Positions 40,897 through 50,507 of a stretch of DNA of 64,000 nucleotides are shown in pieces. The DNA is from Sphingomonas ginsenosidimutans. Lineage in GTDB: Bacteria; Pseudomonadota; Alphaproteobacteria; Sphingomonadales; Sphingomonadaceae. The stretch spans positions 107,118 to 171,117 of the forward strand of contig NZ_NWVD01000007.1 of the NCBI RefSeq assembly GCF_002374835.1. The letters run 5' to 3'. Positions within the stretch are counted from its first letter, which is position 1; every line of letters begins with the position of its first letter. The notes under the pieces are model-generated. The model ran no database searches. It was given only the letters and a program-made list of their open reading frames with translations, and was not told the DNA's origin. The position numbers and the translations under genes are program-made.

Positions 40897-43896
40897 TCAG
40901 AAGCGGTACTTCAGCCCCGCCTGGAACGAGCGGGCGTAGCCGATCGTGCCGTTCTCTTCGAGCGGCGGGTTCGCGCCCGACCCTGCACCCCAGGTGCTGT
41001 AGGTCCGGTTCACCCAGTCGAAGACGTTGAAGACCGACAGATCGGCCTGCAACTCATGCCCCCAGGGCGTGCGGAACCGCTTGGCGAGTTTCAGGTCGAG
41101 GTTCTTGTACGCAATGTCCTGCTTCGGCGACAGCGGGCCGCCGTCGTTGAAGTAGAGGCAGCCGCTGCAGTTGGGCGGCTTGACGTCGAAATTGACGTTG
41201 CCAAAGCGCGGCCCCGACGCCAGCGTCAGCGTGCCGGACAGCTGGAAATCGAGCGGCAGGTCGCCAATCGCGGTGCCAACGAATCGCCACCGCTCCAGCC
41301 CCGCGGTCGGCTGCCAGCCGAAGGCGTCCTGGCGACCGGCGTTGAACATCTCGGCTTCGTTGAAGGCGCGGCCGACGTTCGACTTGGCATCGGAAATCGT
41401 CAACGCCGTGGTGAAGCCCCAGCCGGATTCGCGGGTGTAGCCCTTCTCCGCAGTGACGAAGAGCGCGGTGTACCGCTGCTCGCCGATCGAGGAGCCGATG
41501 TTCAGACGCCCGGTATAGCCGGGGACGAACATGTCGGGGCTCATCGCGCCCGGATCGCGGATCCACGCATCGCCGCCATCGGTGTAATTGCCGTTGGTCT
41601 GGCGGTTGCCGCGCACATACATGAACGAATTGTGCGAGCGGTTGTGCGCGACCGCCACCGAGGTCTGGACCGCGCCGAGCCGCTTGCGCACACCCAGCGT
41701 GAACTGGTCGGTGTAGGGCACCTTCACGTCGTTGTTGATGACCCAGATGTCGCCCGACAGTCCGCCCGATGCGACACCGCTGCGCAGCGCCGCCGGATCG
41801 CGGAACGCCGGGTTCCAGCGGAAGACGCCGTTGCCGGCGGCCGCGCCCGGCGTCGTCGGCGTTCCGGCGGGGCAGGCGGGCAAACCGTTCTCGCCGCAGA
41901 AGGTCACGTTGATGTCGCTACGAACGTTGTTGAAAAGTCGTTCGAGGCTGGCGAGGTAGAAGATGTTGCGATCGTAGTAGCGGCCGGCGCCGGTGAAGAA
42001 CACCAGATCGCGGTCGCCGTTGACGTCGTAGCTGAGCCCGATGCGCGGTTGGAATGCGCCCTTGAACGGATCGCGCTTCGTTCCGTCGGTGATGTACCGC
42101 TCGGGATCGATACCCGCGGCCTTCCACGGCTGGTAGTTGCGCAGTGCGGTCGCGATCTTTTCCGGCGTCACATACTTGTTGTTGAAATTGTTCGACTCGT
42201 AATCCCAGCGCAGGCCGGCGTTGAGCGTCAGATGCTCGTTGATCGTCCAGTCGTCCTGGATGAACAGGCCGACCTGCGTGTTCTTGGCTTCCAGCGGTTC
42301 CGGGGGACGAAGCGAGATCGTCGCCGCATAAGGGATGCTGTTGGCAAGCGTGGTGAAGTTCGGCGCGGCGAAGCGATATTGGCCGTTGCCGAATGCATCT
42401 TCGACACGGCTGAGCGTGACGCGCGAAACGCGCACGCCGGCCTTGAAGACGTGGTTCTCGGCACCGGTGTAGGTGAAGTTGTTGCGCAGCGTGTCAGCGC
42501 TTTGGTCGTTCGCCTGCTGGAACGAGTTCGCGCCGAAGAACAGCAGGTCGCCGCCGCCGGTGTTGTTGGCGGTGATGAGATATTCCGGGCCGGTCGTGAT
42601 CGTCGGCGTGCCGGTGAAGCTCTTGAACTTGCTGAGCGTCAGCTCGTTCAGCCAATTGTCCGCACGGTGGTTCCACTCGAACTGGTAGTTCTCGCTCTGC
42701 GTGCCGATGTCGCGACCGTTCTCGAACGCGCGATTGCCGCCATAGTCGCGAAGGTCCTGTTCCTCGCGGCGGAAATAGCTCGCGTTGATAGTATCGGCCT
42801 CGGACGCAAACAGCGTCAGCTTGCCGAAATACAGGTTCTGGTTGAACTTTGCCGCGAAGGTGCCCGCCAGCAGGCTGGAAAGCTGCGACGGGATGCCAGC
42901 GCCGGTGGTGACGATGATCGCCGGGTTGGTACGGCGCGTCCCTTCGTAGGCGGCGAAGAAATGCAGCTTGTCGGCGATGATCGGTCCGCCCAGGTCGGCG
43001 CCGAATTCATAACGCTTATAGTCCGGCTTCTCGTTGAAGCAGGTCTTGGTCTGATCGGTTGCGCACGGGAAGCCGGGGTTGTTCGCGTTGCCCGGGCGTT
43101 CGAAATACGGCCGGCCGAACCACGCCTTCGGAATGAAGGTGCCGAACACGCCGCCGTGGAACTTGTTGCCGCCGGTCTTGGTGACCGCGGTGATGATCGC
43201 CGACCCGGCCTGCTCGAACTCGGCCTTGTAGTTCTGCGTCTCGACGCGGAATTCCTGGATCGCCGACTGCGGGAAGGGGTTGCCGCCAGAGAAATTCTGG
43301 CCGGCGACGCCACCGAAGCCGACGTTGTTCTTCTGGCTGGTGCCGTCGATGAACACGTTGATGTTCTCGGAGCTGTTGCCGCCTGACTGGATGCGCGCGT
43401 TGTTGACGTCGGGGTTCAGCGTCACGCCGGGGGCGAGCGCGGCGAAGTTCAGGAAGTTACGCTGGGTCTGCGGCAGGCTTTCGATCTGTTGCGGCGACAC
43501 GTTGGTGGCGATCGTGGCGGTGCGCACCTCTGCGCGTGGGCGCCGACCGATGACCACCACGTCCCCCGCCTGAACCTCCTGGACCGGGGTCAGATCGACG
43601 GTAACGACCGTGGCGACGGGAACGGTGACCGACTGCGACCGCTCGCCCGCCTTGACCTGATAGCTGGACGGGCGAAGGCCGGCGAGCGTGAACGTGCCGG
43701 CGGCGGTTGCGGTCGTCGTGACCGAGCGCCCCGTCACCGTGTCGGTCGCCGTCACCGTCGCACCCGCCGGGGCGCCGCTGCCCTGGATCGTGCCGACCGT
43801 CTGCGCAACGGCCGTCGGCGCGACGAAAAGCGATGCCATCGCGGCGGACGAGATGCCCAGCGCGAACGCATGACGCGAAAGCAAGCGAGACCGCAT
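40897..43896 (-). CDS. TonB-dependent outer-membrane receptor (carboxypeptidase-regulatory-like N-terminus)
   Basis: A 999-residue receptor. After the signal peptide (~1-31) a carboxypeptidase-regulatory-like beta domain (GSGAPAGATVTATDTVTGRS ... TFTLAGLRPSSYQVK, residues ~39-100) precedes the plug (residues ~115-240, ESLPQTQRNFLNFAALAPGVTLNPD) and the 22-strand barrel, ending in an aromatic YRF. Such Oar-like receptors import oligosaccharides or other large substrates. It is in the glucan locus, and two LacI-type operators lie 27-86 bp before its start. Confidence 0.93.
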   Translation of the reverse strand: MRSRLLSRHAFALGISSAAMASLFVAPTAVAQTVGTIQGSGAPAGATVTATDTVTGRSVTTTATAAGTFTLAGLRPSSYQVKAGERSQSVTVPVATVVTVDLTPVQEVQAGDVVVIGRRPRAEVRTATIATNVSPQQIESLPQTQRNFLNFAALAPGVTLNPDVNNARIQSGGNSSENINVFIDGTSQKNNVGFGGVAGQNFSGGNPFPQSAIQEFRVETQNYKAEFEQAGSAIITAVTKTGGNKFHGGVFGTFIPKAWFGRPYFERPGNANNPGFPCATDQTKTCFNEKPDYKRYEFGADLGGPIIADKLHFFAAYEGTRRTNPAIIVTTGAGIPSQLSSLLAGTFAAKFNQNLYFGKLTLFASEADTINASYFRREEQDLRDYGGNRAFENGRDIGTQSENYQFEWNHRADNWLNELTLSKFKSFTGTPTITTGPEYLITANNTGGGDLLFFGANSFQQANDQSADTLRNNFTYTGAENHVFKAGVRVSRVTLSRVEDAFGNGQYRFAAPNFTTLANSIPYAATISLRPPEPLEAKNTQVGLFIQDDWTINEHLTLNAGLRWDYESNNFNNKYVTPEKIATALRNYQPWKAAGIDPERYITDGTKRDPFKGAFQPRIGLSYDVNGDRDLVFFTGAGRYYDRNIFYLASLERLFNNVRSDINVTFCGENGLPACPAGTPTTPGAAAGNGVFRWNPAFRDPAALRSGVASGGLSGDIWVINNDVKVPYTDQFTLGVRKRLGAVQTSVAVAHNRSHNSFMYVRGNRQTNGNYTDGGDAWIRDPGAMSPDMFVPGYTGRLNIGSSIGEQRYTALFVTAEKGYTRESGWGFTTALTISDAKSNVGRAFNEAEMFNAGRQDAFGWQPTAGLERWRFVGTAIGDLPLDFQLSGTLTLASGPRFGNVNFDVKPPNCSGCLYFNDGGPLSPKQDIAYKNLDLKLAKRFRTPWGHELQADLSVFNVFDWVNRTYSTWGAGSGANPPLEENGTIGYARSFQAGLKYRF

Positions 43897-43922
43897 TTCA
43901 GTTCCTCCCCATACCGGCCCTG

Positions 43923-43936
43923 TGAAACCGGTTACA
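43923..43936 (-). promoter_or_regulatory. LacI-type operator, proximal to the TonB receptor
   Basis: The palindrome tgaaaccggttaca lies 27 bp before the receptor start. It differs at one base from the ideal TGTAACCGGTTACA and matches the other two sites in this locus. Confidence 0.75.
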
Positions 43937-43968
43937 AATCATCATTAGAACCAGTCCGGGTTTCCGCC

Positions 43969-43982
43969 CGTAACCGGTTACA
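43969..43982 (-). promoter_or_regulatory. LacI-type operator, distal to the TonB receptor
   Basis: cgtaaccggttaca is identical to the site in front of the lacI-like and GH3 genes (48087-48100). Its centre is 46 bp from that of the proximal site, close to four and a half helical turns. Confidence 0.8.
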
Positions 43983-44081
43983 CCACGCGACGAACAATCC
44001 CCTGTTCCGTCCCGCTCTGGAAGCGCCAAAGCCGCTCGAAAGTCAATCCGCTTCGGCCGCACGTTGCTACGGCGGCGGCGC

Positions 44082-45611
44082 TCAGCGCGCGGGTGTGGCC
44101 GCCGCGCTACAGTTGCGCGCCACGAAGGCGGCGTGATCGGGCATCCGAGCCGACACGTCGTCGATCACCGCCTCGATATCGCGCAGATAGGCCAGTGCAT
44201 CGGCGTCCGGGATCAGATCGACCATCGGATCGTGCCGCATCGCCAGTCCCTGGCCGATCAGCACCTGCACCCAGCTTTCCTCACGGAACAGCTCGGCGCG
44301 CGAATGGAGGAAGAAGCGCGCGGAGGTGCGGAACAGCTCCAGCCGCTCGGCCAGCGAATCCGGGATCGCCATATGTTTCACGTACGCCCAGAACGGCGTG
44401 TCCTCGCGTTCGGTCACCTTGTAATGCGCGATGATGAAGTCGCGGATGTCGGTCATCTCGAACGCCGTCTGGCGATTGTATTCGGCGACGTCGGCGGGCT
44501 TCACGCCCTCGCCGGGGAACAGCGCGACGAGGCGCAGCAGGGCGGTCTGGATCAGGTGGATGCTGGTCGATTCCAGCGGCTCCAGGAAGCCGCTCGACAG
44601 GCCGATCGCAACGACGTTCTTGTCCCAGGCCCGCAGGCGCCGGCCGGGGACGAAGCGGACCGGCCGCGGATCGGCGAGCGGTGCGGCGTCGAGGTTCGCG
44701 AGCAGCGTGGCGGCGGCATCATCATCGGAAATGTAATCGCTGGCATAGACATGCCCGTTGCCGATGCGGTGCTGGAGAGGGATGCGCCATTGCCAGCCGG
44801 CGTCGCGCGCGGTGGAGCGGGTATAGGGGGTCAGCGGCGCGATGCTGGCACAGGGCACCGCCAGTGCGCGGTCGCACGGCAGCCAGTGGCGCCAGTCCTC
44901 ATAGCCGACGCCCAGCGCCTGGCCGAGCAGCAGCGACCGCATTCCCGAACAGTCGACGAACAGGTCGCCGTCGACCGTGCGCCCGTCCGCCAGCACGACA
45001 TGGTCGACATGCCCGTCCTCGCCGCGGCAGATGGTGTCGACGATCCGCCCCTCGATCCGGGTGACGCCGCGCGCCTCCGATTGGGCGCGCAGATGCCGGG
45101 CGAACAGCGAGGCATCGAAATGATAGGCATAGTCCAGCCCCGCCAGCGGCGAATCGGGGTTGCGCGCATCGGGCATGCAGAAGCGGTTGCGGCGCGCCGC
45201 CAGACAGTTGAGCGCATAGGCGTCGAACGGCTTCGCCTGCCCGCGCGCGGCATATTTCAGCCAGAATTGATGGGTGTGCAGCCACAGCAGATCCTGGCCG
45301 ATCGTGCCGAAGCCGTGGATGTAGCTGGTCCCCTTCGCGCGCCAGTCGACGAATTCGATGCCCAATTTGAACGTCGCCTGGGTCGCGCGGATCATCTCCA
45401 CCTGGTCCAGCCCGGCCAGTTCCATGAAGGTGCGGATCGCGGGGATCGTCGCCTCGCCGACGCCAATCGTGCCGATCTCGTCCGATTCGATCAGGCGGAT
45501 ATCGAACCCGCCGCCCGCGAACAGCCGCGACAGCAGCGCGGCGGCCATCCACCCCGCGGTGCCGCCGCCGACGATCGTGACCTTGCGCACCGCGCGGCTT
45601 GTCTCGCTCAT
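44082..45611 (-). CDS. Flavin-dependent tryptophan halogenase-like protein
   Basis: A 509-residue FAD protein. The dinucleotide motif is VTIVGGGTAGWMAAALL at the start. A lysine in ATFKLGIEF (Lys82) stands where tryptophan halogenases have the catalytic lysine, and the W-x-W-x-I-P halogenase motif is present as GWQWRIPLQ. Relatives in glycan loci of Caulobacter and sphingomonads are common, and few have been tested, so a halogenation activity is not assured. The ATG overlaps the GH144 stop (ATGA), so it is translated with the glucanase. Confidence 0.85.
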   Translation of the reverse strand: MSETSRAVRKVTIVGGGTAGWMAAALLSRLFAGGGFDIRLIESDEIGTIGVGEATIPAIRTFMELAGLDQVEMIRATQATFKLGIEFVDWRAKGTSYIHGFGTIGQDLLWLHTHQFWLKYAARGQAKPFDAYALNCLAARRNRFCMPDARNPDSPLAGLDYAYHFDASLFARHLRAQSEARGVTRIEGRIVDTICRGEDGHVDHVVLADGRTVDGDLFVDCSGMRSLLLGQALGVGYEDWRHWLPCDRALAVPCASIAPLTPYTRSTARDAGWQWRIPLQHRIGNGHVYASDYISDDDAAATLLANLDAAPLADPRPVRFVPGRRLRAWDKNVVAIGLSSGFLEPLESTSIHLIQTALLRLVALFPGEGVKPADVAEYNRQTAFEMTDIRDFIIAHYKVTEREDTPFWAYVKHMAIPDSLAERLELFRTSARFFLHSRAELFREESWVQVLIGQGLAMRHDPMVDLIPDADALAYLRDIEAVIDDVSARMPDHAAFVARNCSAAATPAR

Positions 45612-47026
45612 CGCGCCAGCCATCCGCCGGTGAAGCCCGCGCGTTCCAGCCCGCGGCGGATCACGGGCGAGCGGCGCATCACGCGCCAGACGCCTTCGTC
45701 GCGGGTGTTGGCGATCGCGCCCAGGATCGCGCCCTGGTCGATGCCCAAATAGTCCTTGGCGATCCAGCCGCTCGTCTTGCTGACCGTGCCGGTCGATACC
45801 GTGGGCACATCATAGCGGAAGCTGGGGTTGAAGCTGTCGAGGAAGCCGTAGCGGCCGTACAGGCCCGGCCAGCGGCGCATGGCGTTGGCGGCCGGCACGA
45901 CGATTTCCGGCGCGAACGCCAGGCTGCCGAGCGCGGCGGTGGGGGCGATCGTGCCGTCGTCGCGCTCGTCCGGCTGGCCGAGCGGACCGCGCGCGGCATA
46001 GCCGTAGAAGGTCGCCTGCCGCCCCTTGAACGGCAGGGTGACGTCGGCGGGGCCGTCGCAGGCGGTCAGCCCCCAGATGTCGCGGCCATAGCCGTCCCAG
46101 CGCATCGGATTGGCGATGCAATAAGCCCGGTTGGCATAGGTGGCGCGGCGGCTGTTCTCGAAATAGTCGAGGCGTTCGCGACGCATCGTCGCATCGCGAA
46201 TGCCACGGAAATCGATCCACATCTGGCTGTACTGATGGCCGAACAGCGGTGCAAAGGCGAGGTGGCGGGTCGTGCCTTCGCCGCGCCAGAAGGCGGGATA
46301 GGTCGCCGCCCAGGCATCCCATGCGCCGTCCGCCAGCGGCCGCGCGCCGGAACCCAGGCCGACGACATAGACCATCATCCCTTCGTTGTAGCCATCCCAC
46401 GCGCGCTCGATGAAGCCGCGTTCGGGGTGCCAGCCCATCGACACGGTGCCGCGATCGTTGGTGAACCAGCGCCAGTCGGCGCGGTCGACGATCCGCTGGG
46501 CCAGCCGACGGATTTCCGCCTCGTCCGCGTCGTCACGGTCGTACCAAGCGCCTGCGAACAGGATGCCCAGGAACAGCAAGGTCGTATCGACGCTGGACAA
46601 TTCGGTCTCGCGGAAGCGCAGTCCCGTTTCCATGTCGAGGAAGTGATAGAAGAACCCTTTGTGCCCGGCGGTGCCACTCCGGGCGTCTCCCTGCGGCAGC
46701 GTGTCGAAGGTGCGCAGCGTCGCAAGGGTCCGCGCACGCGCCTGGGCGCGGGTGATCCAGCCGCGCTCCACCCCGATCGGATAGCCGGTCAGCGCGAAGC
46801 CGACCGCCGCGATCGAGGAGAAGGCCGGGGTGGGCCAGCGATCCGGCACCAGCCCGTTGCGCGGATTGGCGAGGTTCCAGAAGTAGTCGAACGTGCGCCG
46901 TTCCAGATCGCCGAACCACGTCGGCAGCGCATTTGCGGCCGGTGCGGCGGCGGCCGGGGCGAGGCCGGCGGCGCCCGCGGCCATGGCCCCGCCCAGCAGG
47001 GTGCGACGGTCGGTGACGATGGTCAT
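45608..47026 (-). CDS. GH144-type glucanase (glycoamylase-like domain)
   Basis: A 472-residue exported enzyme. A twin-arginine signal starts the protein (DRRTLLGGAMAAGAAGLAPAAAA). The alpha/alpha-barrel glycoamylase-like domain includes RTFDYFWNLANPRNGLVPDR, GHKGFFYHFLDMETGLR, WDGYNEGMMVYVVGLGS, WIDFRGIRDATM and GYGRDIWGLTACDGP. These pieces match GH144, whose known members are endo-beta-1,2-glucanases. It is coupled to the halogenase-like gene and lies 1 bp after the LacI gene stop region on the same strand. Confidence 0.82.
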   Translation of the reverse strand: MTIVTDRRTLLGGAMAAGAAGLAPAAAAPAANALPTWFGDLERRTFDYFWNLANPRNGLVPDRWPTPAFSSIAAVGFALTGYPIGVERGWITRAQARARTLATLRTFDTLPQGDARSGTAGHKGFFYHFLDMETGLRFRETELSSVDTTLLFLGILFAGAWYDRDDADEAEIRRLAQRIVDRADWRWFTNDRGTVSMGWHPERGFIERAWDGYNEGMMVYVVGLGSGARPLADGAWDAWAATYPAFWRGEGTTRHLAFAPLFGHQYSQMWIDFRGIRDATMRRERLDYFENSRRATYANRAYCIANPMRWDGYGRDIWGLTACDGPADVTLPFKGRQATFYGYAARGPLGQPDERDDGTIAPTAALGSLAFAPEIVVPAANAMRRWPGLYGRYGFLDSFNPSFRYDVPTVSTGTVSKTSGWIAKDYLGIDQGAILGAIANTRDEGVWRVMRRSPVIRRGLERAGFTGGWLAR

Positions 47027-47027
47027 G

Positions 47028-48029
47028 TCAGAAGGTCTCCGGGGCGCCGCTGCTACGGCGGACGATCAGTTCGGGGATGATGAGATCGGGGTCGCGCGCG
47101 CCTTTGGCCCCCGGCGAGATCAGCGCCAGCAACCGGTCGATCGCGCGCGATCCCATGTCGACGAGCGGAACATGCGCGGTGGTCAGCCCCAGGTAGCGCG
47201 ACAGCGGCACGTCGTCGAAACCGGTCACCGCCACCTGTGCCGGCACCTGCCGCCCGGCGTCGCGCAGCGCCTGTAGCGCGCCGAACGCCATCATGTCGTT
47301 GGCGGCGACGATCGCGTCGAAGTTCGTGCCCGCCGCGATCAGCGTGGCGACCGCGGCGAGGCCCGCTTCCTCGAAGAAATCACCGTCGACGATCTCCACC
47401 GGGGCGTCCGGGAAATAGTCGCGCATCGCGGCGGTGAAGGCATCGCGGCGGGCGACCGCATCGACATTGCCGGCGGGGCCGGCGATATGGACCGGCGCGC
47501 GCCGCCCGGTCGCCGCCAGATGCGCGACCGCGGCGCGGATGCCGGCGGCGTTGTCGACGCGGATCCCCGCGCGATCGCCCGACGGAACGGTATTGAGCAT
47601 GACCGTCGGCAGTCCGCGCGGCAGCGCCGCCTCCAGCGCGTCGGCGGTCAGGTGCGGGGCCATCACGATCAGTCCGTCAACCCGCCCGCGCATCGTGCGC
47701 AGCGCCTGCGCCGCCAGATCGGCATCGGCGTGCATGTTCGACAGCAAAAGGTGATAGCCCGCAGGCGTCACCGCGCGGTCCATGCCGCGCACGATTTCCG
47801 AGAAGAATTCCCCGTGCAGATCGGGCAGGACAACGCCGATCGCCTGCGTGCGCGCCAGCGACAGGCTGCGCGCGCCGGCATGGGGCACATATCCCAGCGC
47901 TTCGATCGCGGCGCGCACCCGCTCGCGCATATCGGGATGCACGTTGGCATGGTTGTTGAGCACGCGGGAGACGGAGGCGACCGATACATCGGCGGCGCGG
48001 GCCACATCGCGAATCGTCGCCGACGCCAT
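47028..48029 (-). CDS. LacI-family transcriptional regulator
   Basis: A 333-residue repressor. The N-terminal helix-turn-helix is clear (TIRDVARAADVSVASVSRVLNNH with the hinge helix RVRAAIEALGYVPHAGARSL), followed by a periplasmic-binding-protein-like sensor domain (IGVVLPDLHGEFFSEIVRGMD, IVAANDMMAFGALQAL, VTGFDDVPLSRY). It probably binds the TAACCGGTTA palindromes before itself, GH3 and the TonB receptor, and releases on a glucan-derived sugar. Confidence 0.93.
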   Translation of the reverse strand: MASATIRDVARAADVSVASVSRVLNNHANVHPDMRERVRAAIEALGYVPHAGARSLSLARTQAIGVVLPDLHGEFFSEIVRGMDRAVTPAGYHLLLSNMHADADLAAQALRTMRGRVDGLIVMAPHLTADALEAALPRGLPTVMLNTVPSGDRAGIRVDNAAGIRAAVAHLAATGRRAPVHIAGPAGNVDAVARRDAFTAAMRDYFPDAPVEIVDGDFFEEAGLAAVATLIAAGTNFDAIVAANDMMAFGALQALRDAGRQVPAQVAVTGFDDVPLSRYLGLTTAHVPLVDMGSRAIDRLLALISPGAKGARDPDLIIPELIVRRSSGAPETF

Positions 48030-48086
48030 GATCCTGCCACGCTCCCCTTCCAGAATTCGTTTGCCGCCTTTGCCCGGCCAGGTCTA

Positions 48087-48100
48087 CGTAACCGGTTACA
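48087..48100. promoter_or_regulatory. LacI-type operator between lacI-like and GH3 genes
   Basis: cgtaaccggttaca lies 57 bp before the LacI start and 68 bp before the GH3 start, in the 139-bp divergent space. It would control both and permit autoregulation. Confidence 0.8.
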
Positions 48101-48168
48101 TGGTTCGGTGGAAGCGATTTCGAATCGCCCGCGGGCCCGGCTGAGCAGCCGTCAGGGAGAGAAATGGG

Positions 48169-50472
48169 ATGATCGATACGACCACCAGCACGCGCCCCGC
48201 ATCCGGCACGATCACGCGGCGCGGCGCGCTGCTGGGTGCCGGTGCGATTGCGGCCTGGGCCGCGAGTCCGGCGCGGGCGATGCTGGACGCGGCGGAGGCG
48301 GACGGGCTGCCGGCGTCGGTCGAGGCGCTGATCGGGCGGATGACCATCGAGGAGAAGTGCGGGCAACTGAACCTGATGCCCGCCGCCTGGGGCGGCGGCG
48401 TGGCCACCGCGCTGAACCCGCCCAGCAACGGCCCCAGCTTCGACGGGCAACTGGCCGATGTGGTCGCCGGGCGGATCACCGGCGTGTTCAACGGCAATGG
48501 CGCGGAAATGGCGCGTCGGATGCAGACCGCGGTGATGCGCCAGTCGCGGCTGAAGATCCCGCTGATCTTCGCCGCCGACGTCATCCATGGCCATCGCACG
48601 ATCTTCCCGGTGCCGGTGGGCGAGGCGGCGAGCTTCGAACCCGATCTGGCACGGCGCACCGCGCGGGTCGCCGCATACGAGGCGGCGGGCGCGGGGATCG
48701 ACTGGACGTTCTTCCCGATGGTCGACATCGCGCGCGACCAGCGCTGGGGCCGGACGATGGAGGGCGCCGGCGAAGACCCGCGGCTGGGCGAATTGTTCGC
48801 GGTGGCGCGGGTGAAGGGCTTCCAGGGCAATGACCTGACGGCGAACGATGCGGTGATGGCGTGCGTGAAGCATTTCGCCGCCTATGGCGCGGGCGAAGCG
48901 GGGCTGGACTATAACAGCGTCGACCTGTCCGAACGGACGCTGCGCGAAGTCTATTTGCCGCCGTATCGCGCGGGTTTCGGCGCCGGCGCGGGCAGCGGCA
49001 TGGCATCGTTCAACGAGATCGCGGGCATCCCGTCGCACGGCAATCCGTGGCTGTTGCAGAAGATCCTGCGCGACGAATGGGGGTACAAGGGGTTCATCGT
49101 CGGCGACTACACCGGCGACGAGGAGATGATCGCCGCTGGTTTCGCCAAGGATTCGCGCGATGCGACGCGGATCGCCTTCCTGGCGGGCGTCGACATGTCG
49201 ATGGCCAGCAACAATTACTGGCTCCACCTGCCCGGGCTGGTGCGCGACGGCACGGTGCCGCAGGAGGCGCTCGACCGCTCGGTCCGCCGCGTGCTGGCCG
49301 CCAAGCATATGCTGGGGCTGTTCGACGATCCGTTCCGCCGTATCGACGCGAAGCGCGAGAAGGCGCGCACCCGCGCCAAGCCGAGCCTGGCGCTGGCGCG
49401 CGACGCGGCGCGGCGGTCGATCGTGATGCTGAAGAACGACGGCGACGTCCTGCCGCTGTCGAAAGCGGCGAAGGTCGCGCTGATCGGGCCGTTTGCCGAG
49501 GGTCAGCATGATCTGAACGGGCCATGGGTGGTCTATGGCGACAATGCCCAGGCGGTCGATCTGGCGGCCGGCGTGCGCGCGGCGGGTGTCGCCAGCGTGA
49601 CGGTGACCGCGGGATCGGGAGTCGAGCAGGCGCTGCCCGGCGGGATCGCGGCGGCGGTCGCGGCGGCGCAGGCCGCGGACGTCGTCGTGCTGGCGATCGG
49701 CGAATCGGAAGGCATGTCGGGCGAGGCGCAGTCGCGTACCGAGATCGTCGTGCCCGCGCCGCAGCAGGAGCTGGCCGAGGCGGTGGCGAAGACCGGCAAG
49801 CCGGTGGTCGTCGTCCTCAAGAACGGGCGCGGGCTGGCGCTGGCGGGCGCGGTGCGCGCCGCGCCGGCGATCCTGGTGACGTGGTTCCTGGGGTCGGAGA
49901 GCGGCCATGCGATCGCGGACGTGCTGTTCGGCGCCTACAGCCCGTCGGGACGCCTGCCGTGCAGCTTCCCGTATGAGAGCGGGCAGGAGCCGTATCATTA
50001 TGCGCACAAGCCGACCGGGCGCCCGGCGGCGGCGCTGAGCGATCCGTACAAGGCGAAATATCGCACGACGTTGAACGAGGCGCTGTATCCATTCGGCCAC
50101 GGCCTGACCTATGGCAAGATCGCCTATTCCGACCTGCGGTTGCCCGCGACCATGGCGTGGGACGGGACGCTGGAGGTGTCCGCGACGGTGGCCAACACCG
50201 GTACGCGCGGGGCGGAGGAGGTGGTGCAGCTGTACATCCACGATCATGTCGCCAGCATCACGCGCCCGGTCCGTGAGATGAAGGCGTTTCGCAAGGTGGC
50301 GCTGGCGCCGGGCGCGCGGGAGACGGTGACGTTCAAGCTGACCCGTGCCGATCTGGAGTTCATCGGGCTGGAGATGACGCCGACCGTCGAGCCGGGACAG
50401 TTCGACCTGTGGATCGCCCCCTCCGCCCAGGCCGAGGGGGTGAAAGGGACGTTCGAGCTGCGCGCGGCCTGA
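48169..50472 (+). CDS. Exported GH3 beta-glucosidase
   Basis: A 767-residue enzyme. A twin-arginine signal peptide begins it (TRRGALLGAGAIAAWAASPARA). The GH3 N-terminal barrel holds FAADVIHGHRTIFPVP, VKHFAAYGAGEAG and the nucleophile loop FIVGDYTGDEEM (aspartate near residue 313). The C-terminal alpha/beta sandwich (LIGPFAEGQHDLNGPW, VVVLKNGRGLALAG) and fibronectin III-like end are present. It resembles BglX, which cuts short beta-glucosides, including beta-1,2-linked ones. GGGAG precedes the ATG. It is expected to finish products of the GH144 enzyme. Confidence 0.93.
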   Translation: MIDTTTSTRPASGTITRRGALLGAGAIAAWAASPARAMLDAAEADGLPASVEALIGRMTIEEKCGQLNLMPAAWGGGVATALNPPSNGPSFDGQLADVVAGRITGVFNGNGAEMARRMQTAVMRQSRLKIPLIFAADVIHGHRTIFPVPVGEAASFEPDLARRTARVAAYEAAGAGIDWTFFPMVDIARDQRWGRTMEGAGEDPRLGELFAVARVKGFQGNDLTANDAVMACVKHFAAYGAGEAGLDYNSVDLSERTLREVYLPPYRAGFGAGAGSGMASFNEIAGIPSHGNPWLLQKILRDEWGYKGFIVGDYTGDEEMIAAGFAKDSRDATRIAFLAGVDMSMASNNYWLHLPGLVRDGTVPQEALDRSVRRVLAAKHMLGLFDDPFRRIDAKREKARTRAKPSLALARDAARRSIVMLKNDGDVLPLSKAAKVALIGPFAEGQHDLNGPWVVYGDNAQAVDLAAGVRAAGVASVTVTAGSGVEQALPGGIAAAVAAAQAADVVVLAIGESEGMSGEAQSRTEIVVPAPQQELAEAVAKTGKPVVVVLKNGRGLALAGAVRAAPAILVTWFLGSESGHAIADVLFGAYSPSGRLPCSFPYESGQEPYHYAHKPTGRPAAALSDPYKAKYRTTLNEALYPFGHGLTYGKIAYSDLRLPATMAWDGTLEVSATVANTGTRGAEEVVQLYIHDHVASITRPVREMKAFRKVALAPGARETVTFKLTRADLEFIGLEMTPTVEPGQFDLWIAPSAQAEGVKGTFELRAA

Positions 50473-50507
50473 CCGCGCGACGCCCCCTTTGCCACGGCAG
50501 GGGGGCG

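Noticed and set aside
40705..43386. An 893-codon frame on the plus strand across the TonB receptor
   Set aside because: The minus strand clearly encodes the receptor with plug and barrel. The opposite frame has biased, low-complexity composition.
47677..50247. An 856-codon minus-strand frame across the GH3 gene
   Set aside because: It is the mirror of GH3, dominated by R, A, Q and H, and overlaps the end of the real LacI gene in a different frame.
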